DNA of 64,000 nt, from positions 62,001 to 126,000 of the forward strand of contig NZ_RIAS01000006.1 of assembly GCF_003719335.1 (NCBI RefSeq), given 5' to 3'. Shown one piece after another: positions 8,806-17,914 of this stretch (position 1 is its first letter; each line of letters begins with the position of its first letter). The position numbers and the translations under genes are program-made. The notes beneath the pieces are model-generated. The model had not been told where the DNA came from. It worked only from the letters and a program-made list of their open reading frames with translations, and did no database searches. The DNA is from Paenibacillus amylolyticus (GTDB lineage Bacteria; Bacillota; Bacilli; Paenibacillales; Paenibacillaceae).

Positions 8806-9648
8806 TTACTCTGTCACCATCGGGAAACGCCAGTCATCTTCATCACTTTCCTGCTGATCACTAACATCCACGGATATGCCCAATTGATTAAAACGCTCCA
8901 TGACTTCATCCGTCATGAAGTGATAGCTTAAGTCCAGATATTTCAACTGTTTAATTTTATCGCTGGCAATCAGCGCTTCTGCACCTTCATCAGATAACGT
9001 TCCATCCGAAAGATCAAGCACCTGAATTTGATCCAGAATCGGTGCATCTGCAACAGCCTTTGCGATCTCATCCTGTATTTCGCTGTTCTTCAGGCCAAGG
9101 TACTCCAGTTTAGGAAAACGCCCTTTTTCAATCAAAGGCAATACGTCCTCTAATGAACCGTTAAACCCGTAATCTTCCACACCCAGATACAGTTCGAGCT
9201 TGCGCAATTCAGGCAATTCAGCCGCAGCAATGGAATGTAACACTTTTTTCGGCAGACCGCCACAGATAATCACTAATTCTTCCAGCTTGTTATGCTTCAG
9301 AGGTTCAAGTTCCAGTCCGCTGCTCCCTTGGATTACAAAGGAAGTCAGATTAGGAAAGGCATGCAGGATTGGCGCTAGATTCGTCTGAACAATCCATGAA
9401 ATTTCACATTCTTCGGACTCCATATCTCCGATAAACAATTGTTTTAGAGCCGGAAAACTTGGTGCAAGCTGAATTAACGTATCTTTGAATTCCTGCGGAG
9501 AATTTTCATAAGCTTGTCCCCAATCTCCAATGATCAAACTTTCCAGCGTAGCCGCTTCCGGTTTCGCTGCCAAATCTTGAAGAAGTGTCTCCATTCGTAT
9601 ACCTTCTTCATAGTCATCGTAATTTACAACCAGCTTCACTTCTTGCAT
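8806..9648 (-). CDS. STM4015-family leucine-rich-repeat protein
   Basis: This is the first gene of the five-gene cassette. I placed the start at the ATG at 9648, ten codons inside the longest frame, because GGGAGG lies eight bases upstream of it. The 280-residue protein is acidic. It contains leucine-rich repeats of the L-x-x-L-x-L type, for example LKQLFIGD, LEYLGLKNSEI, IQVLDLSDGTLSDEGAEAL and LKYLDLSYHFMTDEVME, resembling ribonuclease-inhibitor-type repeats. It probably binds a protein or peptide partner in the cytoplasm and could present substrate to the radical SAM or ATP-grasp partners, which is inference only. Confidence 0.82.
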   Translation of the reverse strand: MQEVKLVVNYDDYEEGIRMETLLQDLAAKPEAATLESLIIGDWGQAYENSPQEFKDTLIQLAPSFPALKQLFIGDMESEECEISWIVQTNLAPILHAFPNLTSFVIQGSSGLELEPLKHNKLEELVIICGGLPKKVLHSIAAAELPELRKLELYLGVEDYGFNGSLEDVLPLIEKGRFPKLEYLGLKNSEIQDEIAKAVADAPILDQIQVLDLSDGTLSDEGAEALIASDKIKQLKYLDLSYHFMTDEVMERFNQLGISVDVSDQQESDEDDWRFPMVTE

Positions 9649-10040
9649 GCCAAATCCCTCCCGTATAAGGTGTATCATCTTTCACTAATCTGAATGTTAA
9701 CCCATACCCGGGCTGACTTGCAACTTCTTCCAACCCCAGTCCCAATGCCATTCCCAATCGTGCAAACCACCTCCTGTTCGGTATAGGAAAAAGAACGCAT
9801 GTTCCCCATATCTGAAATCCTTTATCAGTCATGATATCTAGGTACATGGAAGGACCACACTTGATTAGCTCAACAACGCATATCAAAAAGACGTTAACAG
9901 AGTGACAACCTTATCCCACAGGAATGAAAGTTGTTTCCATTAACGCCTTGATGAATTCAATGCTTCTCTTGCTTGCTTCATGCAATAAAGAAAGTCAATC
10001 GATTCAGCACACTAGCGAAGCATGTAGCCAACCTCGCCTT
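9649..10040. other. Intergenic region between rdgB and the STM4015-family gene
   Basis: This stretch of about 390 bases must hold the promoter for the STM4011-4015 operon and the end of the gerM-rph-rdgB transcript. Reading frames within it have no convincing ribosome binding site or family likeness. I see no strong terminator hairpin, so some read-through between the two operons is possible. Confidence 0.35.
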
Positions 10041-10664
10041 TTATGCTTTCAAGCGGGAAACGAGTGCTCGCAGTGCATGACCCCGATGACTGATCGCTTG
10101 TTTTTGTTCCAACGTAAGTTCTGCCATCGTCTTCTCATATTCCGGCACATAGAAGAGCGGATCATATCCAAAACCGCCTTCGCCTGCAGCATCAGCTGTA
10201 ATCCAGCCATCAGCCGAACCTTCGGCTTCATACTTGTCTCCGCTTGCTGGATCGTATAACACAAGTGCGCACACAAATTGTGCAGGACTTAACAGCGGTT
10301 GCTGGGAATCCTCACCAGACTTTAACGCAGCAAGTGCATCCAATAGCTTGGCATTGTTCTGGGTATCAGTCGCACCTGCACCAGCATATCTTGCGGAATA
10401 TACACCCGGTTCTCCATTCAGCAAATCTACACAAAGTCCTGAATCGTCTGCCAGAACAGGTAGCCCAAGCGCATCACCGACGGTCTTTGCTTTTTTCCAC
10501 GCGTTCTCGGCAAAGGTAACACCATCTTCCACAACATCCGGAAGTTCTGGATAATCAAACATGCTTTTGACCTCTTTGCCCAGTGGAGCAAAAGCATGCG
10601 CGAATTCACGCACTTTTCCTGCATTGCGGGTGGCAACAATGATAACCGGGCTGTCCAGACTCAT
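10041..10664 (-). CDS. rdgB: XTP/dITP diphosphatase (RdgB/HAM1)
   Basis: This cytoplasmic house-cleaning enzyme hydrolyses XTP, dITP and ITP to the monophosphates. It has the N-terminal signature VIIVATRNAGKVREF (substrate loop), the ADDSGLCVDLLNGEPGVYSARYAG block with catalytic acidic residues, the GFGYDPLFYVPE motif and a final SHRGHALRAL. The start at 10664 lies just after the stop of rph with a GGGTGAGG site; the longer frame reading back into rph is rejected. Length is 207 residues, normal for the family. The gene order gerM-rph-rdgB (ysnA) is the Bacillus arrangement. Confidence 0.95.
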   Translation of the reverse strand: MSLDSPVIIVATRNAGKVREFAHAFAPLGKEVKSMFDYPELPDVVEDGVTFAENAWKKAKTVGDALGLPVLADDSGLCVDLLNGEPGVYSARYAGAGATDTQNNAKLLDALAALKSGEDSQQPLLSPAQFVCALVLYDPASGDKYEAEGSADGWITADAAGEGGFGYDPLFYVPEYEKTMAELTLEQKQAISHRGHALRALVSRLKA

Positions 10665-10665
10665 C

Positions 10666-11421
10666 TTAAGCCTCACCCAATCCACGTGAACCAATCTTCA
10701 GCGCGATCGGTCCAAGGGCTTCTTTTTGCCGCTCGATCATTTCCAAAATTCCCTGTTCGCCAAGTTCCAGCATCGCATTCAATTCACGACGGTCAAATGG
10801 TGCTTCTTCACCTGTTCCCTGAAGTTCCACGTATTTCCCGCTTCCCGTCATCACCAGGTTCATGTCCACTTTGGCTTTGGAGTCCTCATCATAATTCAGA
10901 TCCAGTACCGGCTGTTCTCCGACAACACCTACGCTCACGGAAGCAAGGAAATCTGTGATCGGGAACACCTGCAGTTTATGTTGCTGCGAAATTTTGTTCA
11001 CAGCGAGCGCGAGTGCCACAAATGAACCGGTAATGGACGTTGTGCGTGTGCCACCATCTGCCTGAATAACATCACAGTCCAGCGTAATGGTACGCTCCCC
11101 AAGTGCCTGCAAATTCACGACCGAACGAAGAGCACGGCCGATCAGACGTTGAATCTCCATTGTGCGTCCTGTCAGTTTGCCGCGATTCGCTTCACGCTGG
11201 TTACGAGTGTGCGTGGCACGCGGAAGCATGGAGTATTCCGCTGTAACCCAGCCCTTGCCCTGCCCTTTCATAAAAGGCGGAACACGTTCCTCCACCGTTG
11301 CCGTACAGATTACCTTTGTATCACCGACTTCAATCAATACGGAGCCCTCGGCGTATTTATTCGTGTTAATTGTTAAATTCATCGGGCGCAGCTGTTCGCT
11401 AGTTCGTCCGTTAGATCTCAT
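10666..11421 (-). CDS. rph: Ribonuclease PH
   Basis: This phosphorolytic 3'-5' exoribonuclease trims tRNA 3' ends. The protein is 251 residues, full length. It shows the N-terminal RSNGR..QLRP block, the [14 protein letters not shown] segment, the [15 protein letters not shown] arginine-rich stretch, the [18 protein letters not shown] catalytic motif, and the DLNYDEDS and GTGEEAPF segments. It lies downstream of gerM and is coupled to rdgB, whose ATG comes one base after its stop. Confidence 0.96.
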   Translation of the reverse strand: MRSNGRTSEQLRPMNLTINTNKYAEGSVLIEVGDTKVICTATVEERVPPFMKGQGKGWVTAEYSMLPRATHTRNQREANRGKLTGRTMEIQRLIGRALRSVVNLQALGERTITLDCDVIQADGGTRTTSITGSFVALALAVNKISQQHKLQVFPITDFLASVSVGVVGEQPVLDLNYDEDSKAKVDMNLVMTGSGKYVELQGTGEEAPFDRRELNAMLELGEQGILEMIERQKEALGPIALKIGSRGLGEA

Positions 11422-11539
11422 ATTTTCTGCCTCCTACGACTTAAGCATCCTGTAATGTTGAACTTGTTCTCTTTAACAACAATCCTTTATATTTTACCAA
11501 AGAGTTCAGTTAAAAGCACCCTCGGTGCTCTCTTATCTG

Positions 11540-12595
11540 TTAAATCGGGATTTCGTTAATGTATTCCGGCTTGGACACTGGCGCACTGTAATCCCGGTTA
11601 TCATCACCTTTGACCGTTTTTTGCCCGTTCCATTCAATCTGCACTTTGGCATCTTTGCTGACTGTATTCTCTGCGGTTGTCAGGACAACGGACTGCAACA
11701 ACTCACTAGGTACAATATCCCCTTCCGTGAACATATCATCCTTCAGTGCAACCGTCACCGTTCCATCTTCAGACGTCTTAACGGACTGTAACTCCGTTCC
11801 ACCTGTCATCACTTCTTCCAGTTCTCCGTCCTTGGCTGGCCCCTTAATCAATTCGTTTAAAGCGGCCTGAACGCGGTCTCCACCTGGAGCCACAAGCCGT
11901 GTAACAGGAACATAATACTGCACACCAGCAGGAGAAGCGGCTGAAAAATAAACCGTCACCGGACTGCTGTTCGTTGTGAAGGACTCACCTAAATCCAGAT
12001 TAATGCCTACTGCACGATTCAGCGGCTCCGGCAAAGGTGTACTGTTGACAGGCATTTGGCTCAGCTTTTTGCCATCCACCCAAATCTGTACATTGTTAAT
12101 CTCAGGCGTACCTGTCAGCGTCCATGTCACGGCTTCCAGCATTTTACGCTCATCTTTGGCATCGTATTTGGCAAAGTTACCCGAGAACTCGACAACAGCC
12201 AGCTTGTCATCGGAGTGAATGGTTACATTCTGCACTACCGTTCCCTGTGGCAATACACCCTTGAATCCTTCAGGTAACATTCCAGCATATGCTCCGCCTG
12301 TAACTAATGTATCCAAAGCTGTCTTCGGGCTGCTTACATCGGTTCCGGATGGAAGGGTTAACGAGACTGGAGCAAGCATACCTTGCTGGTCCTGCAAATA
12401 CACCGTCGTGAGCGGAAGCGTTGCGAGCTTTCCATCACCTTCAGCGGCCTGAATCATAGCGGCTTCCTGAATACGCGGCGGCGGATCAATCGCTTCTGAA
12501 GATTGGGCACCGAACATTCCACAACCAGATAATACGACAGGAATGCCAAGCAATGCCGCTGCCGATGCCTTACGTAAAGATGGGATTTTTCTCAT
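11540..12595 (-). CDS. gerM: GerM-type spore/germination lipoprotein with two GerMN domains
   Basis: This is an exported lipoprotein. The lipobox LSGC near residue 23 follows a short basic and hydrophobic signal peptide, so it is anchored to the outer face of the membrane. In Bacillus GerM is needed for normal sporulation and germination through the GerM/SpoIIQA-type channel assembly, as I recall. Two GerMN repeats follow, each with the T-V-Y-x-x-D and L-x-x-L-x-x-G pattern: LPLTTVYLQDQQ with LDTLVTGG, and SPVTVYFSAASP with LNELIKGP. The start at 12595 (MRKIPSL) has GAGGGGG upstream and gives a normal signal peptide; the longest frame would add 14 unsuitable residues. Length is 351 residues. 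Confidence 0.9.
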   Translation of the reverse strand: MRKIPSLRKASAAALLGIPVVLSGCGMFGAQSSEAIDPPPRIQEAAMIQAAEGDGKLATLPLTTVYLQDQQGMLAPVSLTLPSGTDVSSPKTALDTLVTGGAYAGMLPEGFKGVLPQGTVVQNVTIHSDDKLAVVEFSGNFAKYDAKDERKMLEAVTWTLTGTPEINNVQIWVDGKKLSQMPVNSTPLPEPLNRAVGINLDLGESFTTNSSPVTVYFSAASPAGVQYYVPVTRLVAPGGDRVQAALNELIKGPAKDGELEEVMTGGTELQSVKTSEDGTVTVALKDDMFTEGDIVPSELLQSVVLTTAENTVSKDAKVQIEWNGQKTVKGDDNRDYSAPVSKPEYINEIPI

Positions 12596-13028
12596 GATCA
12601 CGTTCCCCCTCATCATTTTTACAGTTTGTACTACCATGTATACGAGCCTTCGTTCAAAAAATAACTACTTTTTGCACAAGTTCTTACCCAATCTGGCAAT
12701 CTTCTTGTGATACCAACATAAAAGCAACGCAATACGGTTAATAACGTATGTAAGTTAGATGTATACAATCATCGATATATAACTTGAATGAATTTTTACA
12801 CGTTAACGGAGAGGACAGAAAAAACCTGGAAAAGCGGAGCTGTCGCCTAAAGCTTTCTGCAAGAAAGCTACTTTTAAAGCATACGCTTATCACCGGATTT
12901 CCCCCTTTGAAAATAGGAATCAAAAAAATCCGGGGATAACCGCTACTCTCAAGGTTATTCTGTCATCGAAGTGTTCCCGTGTAAACCTCTTCGTTCAATT
13001 TATATTTACACCAGAGGAGGATTCGCCC
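12596..13028. other. Divergent promoter region between gerM and the PgpA-like gene
   Basis: This region of about 430 bases lies between divergent genes and should contain both promoters. A perfect 8-bp stem-loop (AGCTTTCT, loop GCA, AGAAAGCT) sits at 12851-12869. It has only a short T run, so it may be a weak terminator or an operator-like site. I see no small gene here. Confidence 0.35.
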
Positions 13029-13595
13029 ATGGAACATCCGGAGCAGGAAAAAATCCCTTACAGTCTGAATAGCCGCAAAGTTGCCGAAGCCACAAGGGAA
13101 TGGTTGCACAAACGGGGCGTCACGATCCCTGAGATCGCAGAACTGGTCATGTTGCTTCAGAAAAAGTACTATCCTGGACTGACGATGGAAGAATGCATTG
13201 AGAACGTGGAGATGGTTTTGAAAAAACGCGAGGTACAAAATGCGGTGTTAACCGGCATTCAGCTTGATCTGCTGGCGGAACAAGGACAACTGATCTCTCC
13301 TCTGCAAGAGATGATTGAGAATGATGAAGGACTGTATGGCGTAGATGAAATTCTCGCCTTCTCGATTGTGAATGTATATGGCAGTATCGGATTTACCAAT
13401 TACGGTTATGTGGACAAGCTGAAACCCGGGGTATTGGAACGTCTCAACGACAAAAGCCTTGGACCTGTGCATACGTTCTTCGACGATATTGTCGGTGCCA
13501 TCGCTTCAGCCGCCAGCAGTCGTATTGCTCATCGCAAACAATCCGAGCTTGAAGAAGCATTGGGAGAAAAACCGGTCAGCGACGACAAGATTTAG
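13029..13595 (+). CDS. yutG: Phosphatidylglycerophosphatase A family protein (YutG-like)
   Basis: This 188-residue protein matches the YutG/LtrC-type PgpA family. It has an N-terminal GVTIPEIAELVMLLQKKYYP segment and a central DEGLYGVDEILAFSIVNVYG block with the conserved acidic residues. A SIGFTNYGYVDKLKPG segment follows. Classical PgpA removes phosphate from phosphatidylglycerophosphate at the membrane. This Gram-positive branch lacks obvious membrane helices, and its reaction is less certain. The start has a GGAGG site. It is a single gene followed by a strong hairpin. Confidence 0.8.
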   Translation: MEHPEQEKIPYSLNSRKVAEATREWLHKRGVTIPEIAELVMLLQKKYYPGLTMEECIENVEMVLKKREVQNAVLTGIQLDLLAEQGQLISPLQEMIENDEGLYGVDEILAFSIVNVYGSIGFTNYGYVDKLKPGVLERLNDKSLGPVHTFFDDIVGAIASAASSRIAHRKQSELEEALGEKPVSDDKI

Positions 13596-13710
13596 TTTTA
13601 GTTTAGATTGGCAGTAACAGCAACCAAAGGCATGAAATTGCTTCATTTTCACATGGGTACATATCTGCCTGAACCACGTTGCAGGAACATTAGTCGAAGG
13701 AAAACGAGTC

Positions 13711-13737
13711 AAAAAAAGCGGCCTGTGCAGGCCGCTT
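13711..13737 (-). terminator. Terminator of the ApbE/ferric-reductase operon
   Basis: A perfect inverted repeat AAGCGGCCT / AGGCCGCTT with a four-base loop is followed on the minus strand by seven T residues. It lies between convergent operons and may also stop the plus-strand YutG-like transcript. Confidence 0.88.
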
Positions 13738-13827
13738 CTCTATTTCATATGGCTAATTTAATGGCTTATTGATTAGTTGTGCACCATGTCAAGAAGCATG
13801 CTAGGCAGCTGACCCAGGTTGCAACAG

Positions 13828-14481
13828 TTATTTGAGCTGCTCTTGCCCCAAAGGCACAGCCAATCCGCAGGTTTCTGCCCATTTTCGATCCTTCATCGAT
13901 TCTGATTCGGTCCGTTTGGGTCCAATCGTGATCTCAGGTCCTTTTCGCTCTCGCATCAGACCACGCAATACCGTGATACCAATAATGCTGATTCCGGTAA
14001 ATACATACATCAGGCGCATGAGCACATGACCCGAGTCACTTCCCGTTACCATGCCATGAATCAACAACCCGGCGAATACCGGATAAGACAACATGTGGAA
14101 CATAAACCACCATTTGCGCCCCAGCTTGTTGCGCAGATCACTGGACAACAACACGATCAGCAGGCCGTAGAAAGCTAACGTTCCCAGTCCAGTGCCAATC
14201 GGGTGCACCGACGCTGTAAAAGGAATCAGCAGTTCTCTCCAGGTAAACGGGCTGTAGTGATCAATAACCAGCATAAGTGCATGTGTGATGCCAAGTCCAA
14301 AGGCAAGCCAGGTTGTTCGTGTATGCCACTCAAACATGACAGCTTTTGGTTTCCCCTTCGCAATCGGCATCCCTTGAGCAATGCCTAGAAACACACCCGC
14401 AAAAAGCAGTACATACGCAGCAATTCCACTGATACGAATGATATTCCACGTTGGCAGGTAATCTACAATCCACTGTGCCAT
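13828..14481 (-). CDS. Ferric-reductase-like transmembrane haem protein (MsrQ-like)
   Basis: This integral membrane protein of 217 residues has about six hydrophobic segments. Conserved histidines lie in membrane positions (FEWHTRTTW, GITHALML, FHMLSY, LLIHGMV), consistent with b-type haem ligation in the ferric reductase/cytochrome b family. I chose the ATG at 14481, which has GGGGGAA upstream, over a TTG at 14496. It is the last gene of a three-gene operon with ApbE and a small anchored protein. That context suggests it passes electrons across the membrane to a flavin-carrying partner, which is inference. The cytoplasmic tail is basic. Confidence 0.8.
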   Translation of the reverse strand: MAQWIVDYLPTWNIIRISGIAAYVLLFAGVFLGIAQGMPIAKGKPKAVMFEWHTRTTWLAFGLGITHALMLVIDHYSPFTWRELLIPFTASVHPIGTGLGTLAFYGLLIVLLSSDLRNKLGRKWWFMFHMLSYPVFAGLLIHGMVTGSDSGHVLMRLMYVFTGISIIGITVLRGLMRERKGPEITIGPKRTESESMKDRKWAETCGLAVPLGQEQLK

Positions 14482-14518
14482 AACCGGTTCCCCCAAATCT
14501 ATTAGACTTGTCTCGTTC

Positions 14519-15565
14519 CTATTCGATCAAGCTAAAACGATGATCCGGGTCGAATCCAGGCCAGCGCTCAGCAAGTGTTGATGAATTCCCTCTAAAATAA
14601 ACGTTTCCCTGCCCGGTAATCCAGAGAACATCATGTCGGTCATAATGACGATTAAGCCAGTTCACTGCTTCTGCGCTCCCCAAGATCGATACAGTCTTGG
14701 CTATAATTTCGCACTGTGAAGCATGCTGACCAACGACGGTGCATTGTAAAATATCTGTGTCTGCCGGTTTCATCGTCCGTGGATCAATCAGATGATGTGC
14801 TCTATTACCCTTGTTATCTTGCCACTGTCTACGTGTAACCCCTGATGTAGCGACAGCCCCTCGTTGTAACCGTACCGCTCCCAACACATTTTGCGTCTGT
14901 GGAGACGGGTTAGTTACGTCCAGTGTCCAATGAGGGTGGTCTGTTGTACCCCATACCTGAATGTCACCGCCTGCATTAATCATTCCCGCAGGAATGTTCA
15001 TTCTCTTCTGCAGCCAGTCCGCGATACGCTCTACAGCCCAGCCCTTTACAATACCGCCAAGATCGAGCTCCGTTCCCGGGTCGAGATGCACCATCCGGCT
15101 CCCTTCCCGCTGTATCCAGCTTGGACGACTGTAGTCAAACGGCTCTTCACTCATGCCAGCCGCTTCCGATTTTATTGTAGATATCAGACGCTCCACCAAA
15201 GGTCGCTGGGATGGTCGCTGCTGTATCTTTTCAAAGCTTACATCATATCCCGATGAACGAAGAGCCTTCATGATGCTGGGTTGGAAGATGCCTTCCGTTT
15301 GTCCGATATATCCATATGCTAAGCTGAGCACCTCATCCATCGCAGCCGAGACAGAGATCCATCCATGACTCTCATTCAGACGAGTTAATTCACTATCAGC
15401 CACAAAACGGCTAAAACGCTGCTCCTGTGTTTCGAACCAGTTTTTGACGAGGGAGGCGGCGTGTTCCGCTTGTTCTCTATCTGCCAACAACTGTACTTCC
15501 ACCTTCGTGTTCATCGCGTGAAAATAAAATCGGAGGGGACGTACAGCCTGCTCTGTGCGGCTCAT
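14519..15565 (-). CDS. apbE: FAD:protein FMN transferase (ApbE)
   Basis: This enzyme attaches FMN from FAD to a Thr or Ser in target proteins through a phosphoester bond. The 348-residue protein has the expected motifs: AMNTKVEV near the N-terminus, ELDLGGIVKGWAVE, GMINAGGDIQVWG, AVATSGVTRRQW and HHLIDPRTMKP. A C-terminal AKTVSILG segment lies in the metal-site region. I see no signal peptide or lipobox, unlike many extracytoplasmic ApbE proteins, so it may work in the cytoplasm before target export. Its start overlaps the stop of the small upstream gene (ATGA), which implies coupled synthesis with that protein. Confidence 0.92.
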   Translation of the reverse strand: MSRTEQAVRPLRFYFHAMNTKVEVQLLADREQAEHAASLVKNWFETQEQRFSRFVADSELTRLNESHGWISVSAAMDEVLSLAYGYIGQTEGIFQPSIMKALRSSGYDVSFEKIQQRPSQRPLVERLISTIKSEAAGMSEEPFDYSRPSWIQREGSRMVHLDPGTELDLGGIVKGWAVERIADWLQKRMNIPAGMINAGGDIQVWGTTDHPHWTLDVTNPSPQTQNVLGAVRLQRGAVATSGVTRRQWQDNKGNRAHHLIDPRTMKPADTDILQCTVVGQHASQCEIIAKTVSILGSAEAVNWLNRHYDRHDVLWITGQGNVYFRGNSSTLAERWPGFDPDHRFSLIE

Positions 15566-15894
15566 GATGCACCTGTGCGTGACTGATAATTGCCATGATT
15601 GCTTTCAGAGCCCGAGCGCAGCGAATTGGCCTGATCCTGATTTGACCCAACCGAGTATCCGTCTGTATCCCAATTGTACTGATCCGCACCGTCTGGAGAC
15701 CATTCATCCATCACATCGTCACGTGAATCCACCCGTGTGGAAGCTGTTATTCCAGTGTCTGTCCCATTCGCCGCCGCATAAGCTGCGTCAAATGCATCCG
15801 AGGTTCTTACATATTGAAAGAGTGCAGCCACAGTTAATGTAGCCGCAGCCGAAGCTTGCCATTTCCGCCATTGGTTCCGTTTACGTCTTGTCAT
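15562..15894 (-). CDS. Small membrane-anchored protein, candidate ApbE substrate
   Basis: This 110-residue protein starts with a basic MTRRKRNQWRKW segment and then one hydrophobic stretch (about residues 13-28), predicting an N-in single-span anchor. The rest is a low-complexity, Asp/Ser/Asn-rich tail with no folded domain that I recognise. The last four residues are TGAS, which resembles the [S/T]-G-A-[S/T] core of ApbE flavinylation sites, although the usual upstream Asp is missing (Gln instead). It is translationally coupled to apbE. I infer that it could be a minimal FMN carrier. Alternatively the ending is chance and the protein is an unrelated anchor. Confidence 0.6.
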   Translation of the reverse strand: MTRRKRNQWRKWQASAAATLTVAALFQYVRTSDAFDAAYAAANGTDTGITASTRVDSRDDVMDEWSPDGADQYNWDTDGYSVGSNQDQANSLRSGSESNHGNYQSRTGAS

Positions 15895-16005
15895 CGCTGA
15901 TCCCTGCTTTCTATAGCGAAGTTCATAGTTGTATGATAGGCTCCCTGGCTTAAAAGAAGCTGAATAAACGGTTAACCGTGCCTAAAGCTTTTCGTTTTTT
16001 CTCAC

Positions 16006-16041
16006 AAAAAAAAGCCCCGAACAGGTATATCCTGCTCAGGG
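16006..16041 (-). terminator. Terminator downstream of the metallo-beta-lactamase-fold gene
   Basis: On the minus strand CCCTGAGCAGG and CCTGTTCGGGG pair fully (two G-U wobbles) around a five-base ATATA loop, followed by C and eight T residues. It ends the minus-strand transcript of the hydrolase and methyltransferase genes. Confidence 0.88.
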
Positions 16042-16114
16042 ATAACGATAAGATCACGATTCGGAAATAGCTATGAACAACTGTGCAAATGTGTCTATAG
16101 GCATTCTATGACTA

Positions 16115-17113
16115 CTAGCTACTTAATTGTTGAAAATAAATGATGCCGTCAGCCTGTTGTACCTGTCTCGCCAAGCCACGCCGATCTAATTCCTGCAGAT
16201 GCGCCAGTGTTTCGCTCATGGCAAAGCGCAATTGATGTGTGCCAAGCCGATCACCAAACAAATGCAAGCAGACATCATATGCGTGAGCAGGGCTTTCCTG
16301 CAATCGTTCTGCTAGTTTTGCCAGACGCTCTTCATGGTGAGCAAGCAATTCGATGGTGCGTTCCGTAAAACGAGTAAACGGATTTCGATGCCCCGGATAT
16401 GCACGTTCCACTGTAAAAGTGCTCAGACGCCGCAAGCCATCCATGTAGGATTGCAGCGGTTCTGCATCACTGCCCGGCTGCAAGCTGATATTGGGCGAAA
16501 TTTGGGGTAAAACAGCATCTCCGCACAAAATCTCTCTTGATTCAGGAGCATAGAACGATAGATGACCCGGGGCATGTCCGCCCGTTTCCACAGCGATCCA
16601 TGCTTTTCCACCCATATGGACGGTTTCACCATCTGCAACGATGGTTACCTCCGGGAGCGGTGTAATTTGTGAGATAAATGTTTTCATATGTTCCTTAATT
16701 TCAACCGTCTTATGTTGCGGCATGCCATGAAGAAGGTAGTACTCCGGCAGTCTCTCTTCAATACTGGCCCCTGTTCCCCACATAAAATCTGTTTCCTGGC
16801 GGGAGCGTGCTGACATTAACACTGGTGCACCCGACATCTGCTGCATCCATCCAGACAATCCCAGATGATCAGGATGATGATGGGTCAGTACAATCTGATG
16901 AATATGTTGAAAGGTCAAGCCGAGTCCGGCCAATGCTTCATGCCACTCCTGCTCCGTCTCCGCTGTACGCGGTCCTGGATCAATAATGCTCACCTTGCCA
17001 TCCGGTTCGGTTAAAAGATAACTGTTTACCCATCGAAGTGGAAAAGACATCGTGATTTGAATACGGTGCATCCCTTCTGGCATAGATAAAAATTCGGTTC
17101 TTGTACGTTTCAT
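16115..17113 (-). CDS. Metallo-beta-lactamase-fold hydrolase
   Basis: This 332-residue cytoplasmic protein carries the zinc-binding motif THHHPDHLG near residue 80, a GGHAPGH histidine, the CGDAVLP metal-bridging aspartate and a final PGHRNPF histidine. These make a complete two-zinc site. The C-terminal 80 residues look like the winged-helix extension found in LACTB2-like members. The substrate is not deducible. A GAGGGG site precedes the ATG. It lies 57 bases downstream of the methyltransferase gene and is probably co-transcribed with it. Confidence 0.88.
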   Translation of the reverse strand: MKRTRTEFLSMPEGMHRIQITMSFPLRWVNSYLLTEPDGKVSIIDPGPRTAETEQEWHEALAGLGLTFQHIHQIVLTHHHPDHLGLSGWMQQMSGAPVLMSARSRQETDFMWGTGASIEERLPEYYLLHGMPQHKTVEIKEHMKTFISQITPLPEVTIVADGETVHMGGKAWIAVETGGHAPGHLSFYAPESREILCGDAVLPQISPNISLQPGSDAEPLQSYMDGLRRLSTFTVERAYPGHRNPFTRFTERTIELLAHHEERLAKLAERLQESPAHAYDVCLHLFGDRLGTHQLRFAMSETLAHLQELDRRGLARQVQQADGIIYFQQLSS

Positions 17114-17170
17114 GGCCTTTCCCCTCTCTCATTCTTAAGTGAACTAAAGATATTCACACTGAACATACTT

Positions 17171-17914
17171 TTAGTCGGCAGGACGATGTCCCACAAAGAT
17201 CATGCGCGGCGAAGTCTGCTCATCATATTTCTCTTCATCGTAACCCCCATGAACCTGATCGACCTGAAGATCTGCATCCTCCAGCATTTCACTCAGTTGC
17301 TCACGCGAGTAGAGCTTGACACTTTCCTTATAGATTCGCGGTTCAGTCCCGGCAGAGATGTCCGTGATATGTATTTCCTTTTGCACAAACCCGTCTTGTA
17401 TCCTGCGAAATTCCTCAATCCGTTGCCCTTCATCTTCACGAGCAGAGTGCTGCACCAGATGTTTTTGCACATAGGCTGTATTGATAAAATCAAGAATGAA
17501 ACTGCCTCCAGGCTTCAACATTCGATGGATGGCACGCAGAACCTTCAATTGTTCAATATCCTCGGGAAAGTATCCAAAGGAAGTGAACAGGTTAACTACA
17601 GCATCGAATCCACCGCCCAAGGGGATTCTGCGCATGTCGGCATGACACCATCTAACCCGATGATCGGTATCCAGTTCTCTGGCTTCACGCAGAAGCACAT
17701 CGGACAAGTCTACTCCCGTCACCTGAAAGCCAGCGTCCGCAAGTGCAAGAGAGTGCCTGCCCATCCCACAGCAGAGATCAAGCACTTCTGCACGAGGGTG
17801 AAGCTTCAGCCAGCTAATCATTTTATGTACTTCCTCATAAGCACCATGCACATCCCGGTGTTTGTATACGAGCAGATAATCTTCGCCAAAACTTTTTTCG
17901 TACCATGCCGTCAT
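17171..17914 (-). CDS. Class I SAM-dependent methyltransferase
   Basis: This 247-residue protein has a typical Rossmann methyltransferase core: VLDLCCGMGRHSLALA (SAM-binding motif I, near residue 45), VTGVDLSD (motif II acidic residue), CHADMRRIPL, and a motif IV-like FDAVVNLFTSFGYF. The start is taken at 17914 (MTAWYEKSFG), where methyltransferases of this type normally begin; the GGAGG site is somewhat far, so the upstream ATG at 17941 remains possible. The substrate is unknown. It probably shares a transcript with the hydrolase downstream. Confidence 0.85.
   Translation of the reverse strand: MTAWYEKSFGEDYLLVYKHRDVHGAYEEVHKMISWLKLHPRAEVLDLCCGMGRHSLALADAGFQVTGVDLSDVLLREARELDTDHRVRWCHADMRRIPLGGGFDAVVNLFTSFGYFPEDIEQLKVLRAIHRMLKPGGSFILDFINTAYVQKHLVQHSAREDEGQRIEEFRRIQDGFVQKEIHITDISAGTEPRIYKESVKLYSREQLSEMLEDADLQVDQVHGGYDEEKYDEQTSPRMIFVGHRPAD

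Noticed and set aside
9614..9886. Minus-strand 90-residue frame upstream of the STM4015-family gene
   Set aside because: It overlaps the supported start at 9648, has no clear ribosome binding site and no family likeness. I treat it as chance.
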